Shown here: in pieces, positions 8,697 to 16,635 of the stretch
Layout: each line of letters opens with the position of its first letter
Position numbering within the stretch: position 1 is the first letter of the stretch
Origin: an uncultured Gemmataceae bacterium
GTDB taxonomy: Bacteria; Planctomycetota; Planctomycetia; Gemmatales; Gemmataceae
NCBI GenBank assembly: GCA_937923405.1
Contig: CALDUY010000005.1
Span: 1 to 64,000, forward strand
DNA: 64,000 bases
Reading direction: 5' to 3'
The notes under the pieces: generated by a model
What the model saw: the letters and a program-made list of their open reading frames with translations, nothing else
Told to the model about the DNA's origin: nothing
Databases searched by the model: none
Position numbers and translations under genes: made by a program

Positions 8697-10478
8697 ATGG
8701 CTACGACTGGGATGGACAATGCCTCGACGAAGCCCTATCTAGCCTTGGCTGTCTGGATGGCTCCGCTGATGTCCGCCGCCCTGTTGTACCTTTCGTTTTT
8801 TCCCGTGGCCGTGGGCTGGTTGGCTTGGTTTGCCCTCGTGCCTTGGTTGTGCCTGGTTCGTATCCCCGCGCCGCCTTGGATGCTCTATCTGTCGTGCTGG
8901 ATCGGGGCCGTGGCGTTTTACTTGCCCGTTCTTCAGTGGTCGCGTGTGGCCGACCTGCGCATGTACCTGGCTTGGGTCATATTAACGCTCTATTGCTCCG
9001 CCTTTCTGCCGGCCTCGTTGGCGTTGTTACGGCGACTGGATCGACGGACCTCGTTACCACTGACAATCACTTTGCCGATGGTCTGGATCACTGCTGAATA
9101 TCTCCGTTGGGGCATCGCTGGCGGATTTGTTGCGTCACTTACTGGCTCGTATCAACATGACTATCCAGGTGGGTTTAGTTGGTACTTTTTGGGACATACT
9201 CAGCACGATTTTTTAGAGATTATTCAGATCGTGGATCTCGGTGGCGTCTACGCAGTCAGCCTCTTGATTCTTTTAGTCAATGCGTTGATTTTTGAGATCC
9301 TTTTTATGCGTGATTGGTTTCGCTGTTGGGCCATTGGCCCACAAGTGGAGACACGTTTGAATCGCTCGCGCGTACTGTACCATGCTGTGGCGATCGCGGG
9401 ACTTTTCCTGATCTCGCTGGCATATGGAGTCTATCGACTCAGCGAGACTACTACTCGACCCGGACCCAAGGTCGCTTTGATCCAACCTAATATCGATCAA
9501 CGGATTCGCAACACTGCCCATGAGGAGAAGAGTGAGAGTCGAGAGCAGGCCCGAAAAAACATCCGCGATCAGTTCCGTGAATTGGTTCGAGCGGCGGCTC
9601 GACATCGCCCGGATTTAATCGTGACCCCGGAAACTAGCTATCCCGGACACTGGACCGAGTTGACCTCCGGCTTACCTAGTCGAGTCTGTCGTGAGCTAGC
9701 TCGTCGCATTAGCGAGGATCTGAGAACTCCCATTCTACTGGGGATGAACGCGACCATCGGCACCGAAAGCGGACGCGAGCGATCCTATAACTCTGCTATT
9801 CTGATCGATCAGAACGGCATCTGGCAAGGACGGTACGACAAGATCCATCGAGTGCCGATCGGCGAGTACATTCCTCTGCGAAGAGCGATGCCGTTTCTCA
9901 ACTACTTGGCCCCGTATGATTACGACTATGCTGTTGAGCCAGGCGAGGACTTCACTCGATTTTGCTTACCTGGCGATTCAAGCGCAAGCTTCGGCGTCTT
10001 GATTTGCTACGAAGATACCGACCCCGCCATCGCTCGACCGTATGTCGCCGACCATCCGGTGGATTTCTTGCTGAATCTGTCCAACGATGGCTGGTTTGAT
10101 GGCACCGCAGAGCATGACCAACACCTCGCCTTGTGTCGGTTTCGAGCCATCGAGACCCGCCGAACTGTGGGGCGTTCGGTAAACATGGGCATTTCCGCGC
10201 TGATCGATTCCAACGGACGAGTACTGGTGCCGGAATTAGTCTGTGAGGAGGGAAGGATTCCGGTCTGGGAAATTTCTGAATCGTCGGCCAGTTTACCGAG
10301 GTCACGCTGGAGCGAATTCAAGCAAGTTGCTGGCGTCCTCGTTGGTCGCCTACCGATCGATTCACGCACTAGCCTGTACGCACAGGTCGGCGATCGATTG
10401 GCCGGTGGGTGTGCGACCTTGCTAGTCGCTGCTATCGTGTTGACGCATCGCTGGAGAAAGCGAGAAGCCGTCGGATGA
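8697..10478 (+). CDS. lnt: Apolipoprotein N-acyltransferase
   Basis: This roughly 593-residue inner-membrane enzyme N-acylates the terminal cysteine of lipoproteins, the last step of lipoprotein maturation. Several hydrophobic segments fill the first 250 residues (for example LYLSFFPVAVGWLAWFALVPW). The carbon-nitrogen hydrolase domain follows, with the Glu-Lys-Cys triad in VTPETSYPG, RYDKIHRVPIGEYIPLR and LICYEDTDP, and the conserved NLSNDGWF. The start is uncertain: GTG at 8619 overlaps the moeA stop, ATG at 8649 has a weak ribosome site, and ATG at 8697 follows GAGGAAGG and gives a typical start to the membrane domain. The presence of Lnt fits the SppA-like lipoprotein elsewhere in the window. 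Confidence 0.9.
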   Translation: MATTGMDNASTKPYLALAVWMAPLMSAALLYLSFFPVAVGWLAWFALVPWLCLVRIPAPPWMLYLSCWIGAVAFYLPVLQWSRVADLRMYLAWVILTLYCSAFLPASLALLRRLDRRTSLPLTITLPMVWITAEYLRWGIAGGFVASLTGSYQHDYPGGFSWYFLGHTQHDFLEIIQIVDLGGVYAVSLLILLVNALIFEILFMRDWFRCWAIGPQVETRLNRSRVLYHAVAIAGLFLISLAYGVYRLSETTTRPGPKVALIQPNIDQRIRNTAHEEKSESREQARKNIRDQFRELVRAAARHRPDLIVTPETSYPGHWTELTSGLPSRVCRELARRISEDLRTPILLGMNATIGTESGRERSYNSAILIDQNGIWQGRYDKIHRVPIGEYIPLRRAMPFLNYLAPYDYDYAVEPGEDFTRFCLPGDSSASFGVLICYEDTDPAIARPYVADHPVDFLLNLSNDGWFDGTAEHDQHLALCRFRAIETRRTVGRSVNMGISALIDSNGRVLVPELVCEEGRIPVWEISESSASLPRSRWSEFKQVAGVLVGRLPIDSRTSLYAQVGDRLAGGCATLLVAAIVLTHRWRKREAVG

Positions 10479-11368
10479 CTGGGCGTGACCTGTTGGCCAT
10501 CGTCCTATTGCGTGACGTGCCTTTCTGGACACAATCGATCGGGCGGCGCTTCACTCGTGGGATGTTGTTACTGGCCTATTTGTACGTGGGAGTTCTGCTG
10601 GTGCTGCTCGCGCTTGAAAACTTCTTCCTCTTTCCAGGAGCACGGGACAAAAGCTGGATCGAGCTGAACGAACGGTACAACATTCACGCTGTGGAGTTTA
10701 CCAGCGAGGACGGCAACACCATTCATGCGTTCTGGTCGGCTCCCAAGGAATGGAAGCCAGCTCAGGGAGCGGTGCTGTACTCTCATGGTAATGGCGGAAA
10801 TATCTCTGGACGCCAAGAATCGCTACTACGCTGGCAACGGGAACTCAACCGGGCGGTGTTGCTCTACGACTATCCGGGATATGGCAAATCCACGGGCAAA
10901 CCGACGGAGGCCAGCTGCTACGCTGCCGCTGAAGCCGCTTTCCGTTGGTTAGTGGAGACTCAAGGAGTTCCACCGGAGGAAATTATCCTGCTGGGGTCGT
11001 CGTTGGGCGGGGTCATGGCGATTGACTTGGCTACACGACATCCGTGCCGAGCCGTGGTGTGCTGTGCCGCTTTTACCACCTTCCCTGATATGGCTCAGCG
11101 GCAATTTCCGTGGCTCCCGGCTCGCTGGTTGGTCCGCAATCGAATGGACAATCTGGCGAAAATCGGCACCCTGCATTGTCCGGTGTTTCTCATACACGGT
11201 ACCGCTGATACTCTGGTTCCCCCCTGGATGAGTGAACGGCTGTACGAGGCGGCTCGGGGAGAGAAAGAGTTACTGTTGTTGCCCGGTCACCCACACAGGC
11301 CGCCGAGTCAACCCGAAGCGTTCGCCGCTCTGCGACGCTTTTTACAGCGAACCGCGTCCTCCAACTAG
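10475..11368 (+). CDS. Membrane-anchored alpha/beta hydrolase (Bem46-like)
   Basis: The 297-residue protein has one N-terminal membrane segment (LLLAYLYVGVLLVLLALENF) followed by an alpha/beta-hydrolase fold. Landmarks are the oxyanion region YSHGNGGN, nucleophile elbow LLGSSLGGVMA, acid residue in HGTADTLVPP and a C-terminal His in LPGHPHRPP. This resembles the Bem46/YfhR group, whose substrates are unknown. Its ATG overlaps the lnt stop (ATGA), so the two are probably translationally coupled. I therefore prefer 10475 over an upstream in-frame ATG at 10409 that lies inside lnt. An esterase or acyl hydrolase role near the membrane is inference. Confidence 0.85.
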   Translation: MTGRDLLAIVLLRDVPFWTQSIGRRFTRGMLLLAYLYVGVLLVLLALENFFLFPGARDKSWIELNERYNIHAVEFTSEDGNTIHAFWSAPKEWKPAQGAVLYSHGNGGNISGRQESLLRWQRELNRAVLLYDYPGYGKSTGKPTEASCYAAAEAAFRWLVETQGVPPEEIILLGSSLGGVMAIDLATRHPCRAVVCCAAFTTFPDMAQRQFPWLPARWLVRNRMDNLAKIGTLHCPVFLIHGTADTLVPPWMSERLYEAARGEKELLLLPGHPHRPPSQPEAFAALRRFLQRTASSN

Positions 11369-11476
11369 ATATTTCGAGGAACTGCACTTTTTTCGTCTTC
11401 GGGCTTGTTGTATGTCCTCGCTCGAAACATCCACTTCCCCGCGGTCGGGGAGGAGGTCGATAAGAGAGAGGGAACC

Positions 11477-12310
11477 ATGCGACGATTCCTGCCTTCGCTC
11501 GTCGGGCTTCTCGTGCTGACCTGTGGAGTGTCGGCGCAGACGACGCCGCTTCGCTTGCGTTGGACTCCTGGGCAAGTGCTGCTCTACAAAATCGAACATA
11601 CCACGGAAGCGGTCGATGTATCCGCCGATAATAAAAGTGAAACCAAGACTTCACTGACAGGAATTCGCCGTTGGGAGGTCAAGGAGGTCGATGCCAACGG
11701 AGTGGCCACGTTGCAGATGTCAATTACTTCGATGGTCACGAAACGGATCACGCCCTCCGGCGAGGCACTGACCTATGACTCCACAAATCCGGACAATAGC
11801 ACTCCGGTTCTGCGTGAGGCAATGGCTAAGTATGTGAACACCCCGTTAGCAGTGATTCGCGTCGATCCGTTCGGTAAAGTGGTCGAAGTGAAGGAAACGA
11901 AGACCTCCTCGACGGGATTTGAGAATGAGCTGCCATTCCTGGTGCCACTTCCTCCCTCGGGAGTGAAGGTGAACGATACCTGGGAACGCAACTATAAGCT
12001 GACGCTTCCACCGCCGGTCGGAACAGGAGAAAAGCACGACGCGGTTCAGAAATATCGCTGCAAAAGTGTGACCCCAGAAGCCGTGTCGATTGTATTCTCG
12101 ACGGAGTTGCTATCCCCGCCTGCCGCCGCCTTGGACTGCGTGCCCCTGTGGCAATTGATGCCAGATGCCGAAGTAGTCTTCGACGTCAAGAACGGTCGCA
12201 TGCATGCCGCCCGCTTGGTCGTCAACAAGGAACTCAAAAATCATCAGGGGGAGAACAGCAGTATGAGTTTCAAGAGCGTCTTCGCCATCACCTATATTGG
12301 CGACCGGTAA
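11477..12310 (+). CDS. Exported planctomycete protein of unknown function (DUF6263-like)
   Basis: The 277-residue product starts with a signal peptide (MRRFLPSLVGLLVLTCGVSAQ) and continues as a beta-rich protein with features such as LRLRWTPGQVLLYKIEHTTEA and VKVNDTWERNYKL. This recalls the DUF6263-type exported proteins, whose role is not known. I see no catalytic motif. The ATG at 11477 is preceded by GAGAGAGGGA and begins the signal peptide; the longer frame from 11405 has no support. It is probably a single gene, followed by a region with a palindromic element. Confidence 0.72.
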   Translation: MRRFLPSLVGLLVLTCGVSAQTTPLRLRWTPGQVLLYKIEHTTEAVDVSADNKSETKTSLTGIRRWEVKEVDANGVATLQMSITSMVTKRITPSGEALTYDSTNPDNSTPVLREAMAKYVNTPLAVIRVDPFGKVVEVKETKTSSTGFENELPFLVPLPPSGVKVNDTWERNYKLTLPPPVGTGEKHDAVQKYRCKSVTPEAVSIVFSTELLSPPAAALDCVPLWQLMPDAEVVFDVKNGRMHAARLVVNKELKNHQGENSSMSFKSVFAITYIGDR

Positions 12311-12353
12311 AATCCAGAGTTGCAATTTTGATCGAATTGATTTCCCCCAAGCG

Positions 12354-12488
12354 CTCCTCAAGATGGTGTAGCGGCAGTGGGGTATTGTATGAAGTTCGTT
12401 CGCAGGCTGAAGCCTGCGGCTACCTGTCGATCCGAACTGGTAGTCGCAGGCTTTAGCCTGTGTTCCGCTTCACTATCTTCTTGAGGAG
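12354..12488. repeat. Miniature palindromic element with terminal inverted repeats (REP/MITE-like)
   Basis: This 135-bp stretch folds on itself. The outer arms are CTCCTCAAGA..GTAGCGG (12354-12374) and the reverse complement at 12465-12488, identical except for a 3-base gap and two mismatches. The inner arms are cgcaggctgaagcctgcggc (12401-12420, then tacc) and ggtagtcgcaggctttagcc (12439-12458), near-perfect reverse complements, each itself a small palindrome. The left side carries about 22 extra bases (12375-12396). The inner motif (GCAGGC.GAAGCC..) resembles dispersed palindromes found in many bacterial genomes. It contains no coding frame. Confidence 0.8.
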
Positions 12489-12597
12489 TGATCTAATCCT
12501 GTCGAGAATTTGACAGAGCAACTCTCTTGTCAAGTCCTCGCGATAGAGAGAAAATCGCTTCTGGCGGCTGCTCACCGCTGTCAGGAGTAATCTTGTT

Positions 12598-14886
12598 ATG
12601 CGCTTCCTCGTACTCGTGCTTCCTTTGCTCGTCCTAGCCGTGCTAGAGGACCCACGCTCACGACTTCCTGAACGTCGCCTGCCGCTGACTACCTCGCGGG
12701 TGCTCGGTTGGCCTGATCCGCCTCCGCCGTATCGTACACGTCGTATCTATGAGAAACACACCTTTCGCGCTCCAGTGTATCTGTGCAGTCACCCGACTCA
12801 TGATCTTGTGTTCATCACGGAGCAAAACGGCCGTATCGTGACTCTGCCCACTCGTGGCGAGGGAAAGGTCGAAACCTTCCTAGAGTTGACGGATGCGGAT
12901 ACTTACTCCATGACCTTTCACCCCAAATACACAACGAATAAGCTCGTCTATGTCTTTAGCAACGGTCCCAACTCGCACCCCAAGCGCAAAAATCAAATTC
13001 TCCAGTACGAGGTAACAGGAAATCCGCCGAGGTGCAAACCGGAGTCGCAGAAACTCATTCTGGAATGGGAATCAAACGGGCACAATGGCGGTGATCTGGT
13101 GTTTGGCCCTGATGGCCTGCTGTACATCAGCAGTGGCGACGGTACCAGTGATTCCGACACGGACAACACTGGTCAGGATCTGCGCGACCTTTGTTCGGGC
13201 ATTCTTCGCCTCGATGTGGACCGTCAAGAGAAGGACAAAGCCTACGCCATTCCAGCAGATAATCCGTTTCTACACCTGAAAGATGCACGACCGGAATTGT
13301 GGGCGTTCGGTTTCCGCAATCCTTGGCGAATGACTTTTGATCCCAAGGGAAATCTCCTAGTCGGCGACGTCGGCCAGGATCTGTGGGAAATGATTCGCCT
13401 GGTCAGAAAGGGTAGCAACCACGGGTGGAGCGTGACCGAAGGATCGGCGCCGTTTTATCCCAATCGAGTTAAAGGGCCAGGGCCGATTGTGCCGCCTCTG
13501 ATCGAGCATCCGCACTCGGAATCGCGATCGATCACTGGCGGTGTGGTGTATCAAGGCAAACGGTTCCCCGAGTTACAGGGCGTCTACATCTACGGGGATT
13601 ATTCGACTGGCAAAATCTGGGGGTTGAGGCATGAGCAAGGAGTTGTCACCTGGAAGAAGGATCTAGCCCTGACCCGGTTGCAAGTCGTCGGATTTGGGAC
13701 CGATCGTGACGGTGAACTGTATCTCGTCGATCATGGCGGACAGATTCATCAGTTGGAAGCCACTCCGACCGATCCACCGACGGTCTCATTTCCACGCAAG
13801 CTCAGCGAAACTGGACTATTTCTCTCCGTAAAGGAACATCGATTGCAACCGGCCTTGATTCCTTATACGGTCAACGCCCCGCTTTGGTCTGACGGCGCGC
13901 ATAAGGAACGCGCCATCGCGCTACCAGAGTTGGAGACCATCGGCTTCAGTGAACAAGGGCACTGGCAATTTCCCGAGAAGACCGTTCTGGTGAAGTCGTT
14001 CTCGCTGGACATGGCAGATGGATCGCGGAAGTGGATCGAAACGCGACTGCTCACCTTGCAACAAGGGGAGTGGTACGGTTACAGCTATCGCTGGCAAGAC
14101 GATCAACGTGATGCGCATCTGGTGGATGCGAATGGTACTTCACAGACATTCCGGCTCTGCGATGGAGGCGAATTAGTTTGGCGTTATCCCTCCCGGATTG
14201 AGTGCATGGTCTGTCACACTCGCGCCGCCAACTACGTTCTTGGGCTGACCACCCTCCAAATGAACTGCGACCTTTCCACGAACACAGGAACCGTCAATCA
14301 ACTGACTGCACTGGAGCAACTCGGCGTCTTCCGTGTAACGACTTCTCATCACCGCGAGGTTTTCGAGGAAGAACTCCGCTTCTTCGGTCGAGTCGGAGCG
14401 GTGCTGGCTCGATTGAGCCCCTCGGCGACACAAAAGATCCAGAAACAATTCGATCGTTTGGTCGCTCCACTTAAACAAGGCATTGAAAAGAATCAATCCT
14501 TAACGACCCGTCTACCACGGACACCTAAACTGTTACCGCGTTTGGTCAGCCCGACCGATATCACAGCCCCGCTCGTCGACCGTGCCCGTGCTTATCTTCA
14601 CGCGAACTGTGCCCATTGTCACGTCTGGGCCGGCGGAGGCAATGCCGCCATCAACCTGCACTATCAAGAACCTTTGGAAAAGATGAAACTCCTCAACGAG
14701 ATTCCCCTGCATGATAAGTTCGGAATCGCCGAGGCTCGCCTGATCGCGCCGGGGAAGCCGAACCAATCCGTCTTACTCGAACGGTTGCAGCGACGCGGCC
14801 CAGGTCAAATGCCTCCACTGGCTTCAGCACGAGTCGATCCCGACGCGGTACGGTTGATTCGCGCCTGGATTGAACAGATGAAATAA
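12598..14886 (+). CDS. Exported sorbosone/glucose dehydrogenase-like beta-propeller with C-terminal diheme cytochrome region
   Basis: The 762-residue protein opens with a signal peptide (MRFLVLVLPLLVLAVL). Residues of about 45-390 match the PQQ-type soluble glucose/sorbosone dehydrogenase propeller: GHNGGDLVFGPDGLLYISSGDGT, AFGFRNPWRMTFDP, GDVGQDLWEMI and GGVVYQGKRFPEL. A conserved segment (APLWSDGAHKERAIALP) follows, then two CxxCH heme sites, CMVCH and CAHCH, and a possible axial Met in GQMPPLAS. Family knowledge suggests oxidation of a sugar or alcohol in the periplasm with electrons passed to the attached hemes; the substrate is not known and PQQ use is not proven. It has its own upstream region and starts at an ATG after a 287-bp gap. 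Confidence 0.87.
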   Translation: MRFLVLVLPLLVLAVLEDPRSRLPERRLPLTTSRVLGWPDPPPPYRTRRIYEKHTFRAPVYLCSHPTHDLVFITEQNGRIVTLPTRGEGKVETFLELTDADTYSMTFHPKYTTNKLVYVFSNGPNSHPKRKNQILQYEVTGNPPRCKPESQKLILEWESNGHNGGDLVFGPDGLLYISSGDGTSDSDTDNTGQDLRDLCSGILRLDVDRQEKDKAYAIPADNPFLHLKDARPELWAFGFRNPWRMTFDPKGNLLVGDVGQDLWEMIRLVRKGSNHGWSVTEGSAPFYPNRVKGPGPIVPPLIEHPHSESRSITGGVVYQGKRFPELQGVYIYGDYSTGKIWGLRHEQGVVTWKKDLALTRLQVVGFGTDRDGELYLVDHGGQIHQLEATPTDPPTVSFPRKLSETGLFLSVKEHRLQPALIPYTVNAPLWSDGAHKERAIALPELETIGFSEQGHWQFPEKTVLVKSFSLDMADGSRKWIETRLLTLQQGEWYGYSYRWQDDQRDAHLVDANGTSQTFRLCDGGELVWRYPSRIECMVCHTRAANYVLGLTTLQMNCDLSTNTGTVNQLTALEQLGVFRVTTSHHREVFEEELRFFGRVGAVLARLSPSATQKIQKQFDRLVAPLKQGIEKNQSLTTRLPRTPKLLPRLVSPTDITAPLVDRARAYLHANCAHCHVWAGGGNAAINLHYQEPLEKMKLLNEIPLHDKFGIAEARLIAPGKPNQSVLLERLQRRGPGQMPPLASARVDPDAVRLIRAWIEQMK

Positions 14887-15210
14887 GTGCCCTGCGAACT
14901 TTGCAGGAAGAGCATCCTAGATGGATTCCTTAAAATTTCACTTCGATTCCTCGAATGAATTGACCGCGACAAGCGTCAACATGAGTAAAATCGTCAGAAT
15001 GACCAGAGAATTCCTGATCGACAAGGTGAACCCCGTTGACGCCATCGGAGGATCTGGCTAGCCTAGTTCAAAGAGCGATGAGGCAAACTATGCCGCAAAC
15101 GTTCTCCGCCAGCCCGCTGATAACCTACCTCCCGGCCTAGCATGGCCTCGTGATCTACTACACTCCCAACCACTAACTCGCGAAAGTCTTTAACACATGG
15201 AGATCGTGTC
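14887..15210. other. Intergenic region upstream of the DUF1501 gene
   Basis: This 324-bp gap holds no credible coding frame. A ribosome site (GGAG, 15199-15202) precedes the ATG at 15211. I see no strong promoter or terminator. It probably contains the promoter of the four-gene exported-protein run that follows. Confidence 0.45.
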
Positions 15211-16542
15211 ATGACCCGACCCGTGACTTGGCAAGATGACCCAGCCCACTTTCGCCGACCGACCCGACGTTCCTTTTTGACCGTTGGACTGGTCGGCGGT
15301 CTTGGATTGAGCCTGGATCAATTCTTCCGTCTCCAAGCCGTTCAGGCCAACACGCCCGGCGGACCAAAGGAAGGGCCGGCCAAGTCGATCATTCACATCT
15401 TCTTGCCCGGTGGGATCGCCCATCAGGACTTTCTCGATCCAAAACCACTGGCCCCGGTGGAATATCGCGGGGAGATCGGCACGACTCCGACCAAACTGCC
15501 CGGGGTCTTCTTCAGCGAGTACATGAAGCACACCGCCCAGGTGGCCGACAAGATTACTGTTTGCCGTTCCATGACGCACGGTGAAGCCGCCCATGAGCGC
15601 GGTACGCACAACATGTTTACCGGCTATCGTCCGTCACCGGCTATCATCTTTCCGAGTATGGGGTCCGTGGTGAGCCATGAGTTCGGACCACGAAAAAATT
15701 TGCCGCCTTACGTCTGCATCCCCTCGTTGCCAACCACCTATGCTTCTAGCGGTTATCTCTCTAGCGCTTTCGCGCCGTTCAGTCTTGGCTCCGACCCAGC
15801 GGCCCCTGGCTTCACAGTCCAAGATCTGAAGCTCCCCAACGGAGTCGATGACAAGCGATTCGAGAAACGTCGGAGCATGCTGGAAGCGGTTAACGATTAC
15901 TTCGCACGAAAAGAAAAGGACGACTCTCTCAAGGCCATGGACACGTTCTACGAACGTGCCTACAGCCTGATCAGCTCAGAACAAGCGAAAAACGCCTTCA
16001 ACATCAACCTGGAAAAGCCAGAACTCCGTGATGCCTATGGCCGCAACGCCGCGGGACAACGCATGCTGTTGGCGCGACGACTCGTGGAGTCTGGAGTTCG
16101 CTTTGTCTCGCTGACCTATGGCGGTTGGGACATGCACAATAGCATCAAAGCCGGCATGGCGGGATCGCTGCCCCAGTTCGATCAAGCGTTTGCCATGCTG
16201 ATTCGTGACCTATCCGATCGGGGTTTACTTGACTCGACGTTGGTCATGGTGTCCAGTGAGTTTGGCCGTACTCCGAAGATCAACGGTACCGCAGGACGCG
16301 ATCATTGGCCGAAAGTGTTCTCTATCATCCTTGCCGGCGGCGGCATCAAGAAGGGATTCATCTACGGTGCTTCCGATGCCACCGCGACTGAGCCGGAAGA
16401 CGATCCGCTCACAGTCGAAGACATGGCGATGACCGTCTATCACCAACTTGGCATCGACGGCGAAAAGAAGCTGATGTCGCCTGGCAGCCGCCCCATCGAC
16501 ATCGTCCGAGAAGGCACGGTTCGCAAGGCTTTAATTGCCTGA
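15211..16542 (+). CDS. DUF1501 family exported protein (Tat signal)
   Basis: The 443-residue product has a twin-arginine signal (RPTRRSFLTVGLVGG) and belongs to the DUF1501 family, distantly related to sulfatase/alkaline phosphatase folds: IHIFLPGGIAHQDFLDPK near the N-terminus, VSLTYGGWDMHNSIKAG in the middle, and VMVSSEFGRTPKINGTAGRDHWP toward the end. DUF1501 genes are very numerous in planctomycetes and usually sit with DUF1549/DUF1553 partners, as here. Tat export implies folding, perhaps metal loading, before translocation. Function unknown. It is followed by the PPC-domain gene, so the two are probably co-transcribed. Confidence 0.93.
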   Translation: MTRPVTWQDDPAHFRRPTRRSFLTVGLVGGLGLSLDQFFRLQAVQANTPGGPKEGPAKSIIHIFLPGGIAHQDFLDPKPLAPVEYRGEIGTTPTKLPGVFFSEYMKHTAQVADKITVCRSMTHGEAAHERGTHNMFTGYRPSPAIIFPSMGSVVSHEFGPRKNLPPYVCIPSLPTTYASSGYLSSAFAPFSLGSDPAAPGFTVQDLKLPNGVDDKRFEKRRSMLEAVNDYFARKEKDDSLKAMDTFYERAYSLISSEQAKNAFNINLEKPELRDAYGRNAAGQRMLLARRLVESGVRFVSLTYGGWDMHNSIKAGMAGSLPQFDQAFAMLIRDLSDRGLLDSTLVMVSSEFGRTPKINGTAGRDHWPKVFSIILAGGGIKKGFIYGASDATATEPEDDPLTVEDMAMTVYHQLGIDGEKKLMSPGSRPIDIVREGTVRKALIA

Positions 16543-16635
16543 TAGGTGCTGTGCATGACAGCGAGGGAAATACTGCGGCCCGCAACCGTCAGGAAGCGGA
16601 CTGGAGAGAACGTGCAACTGATGGAAGAGGATGAG

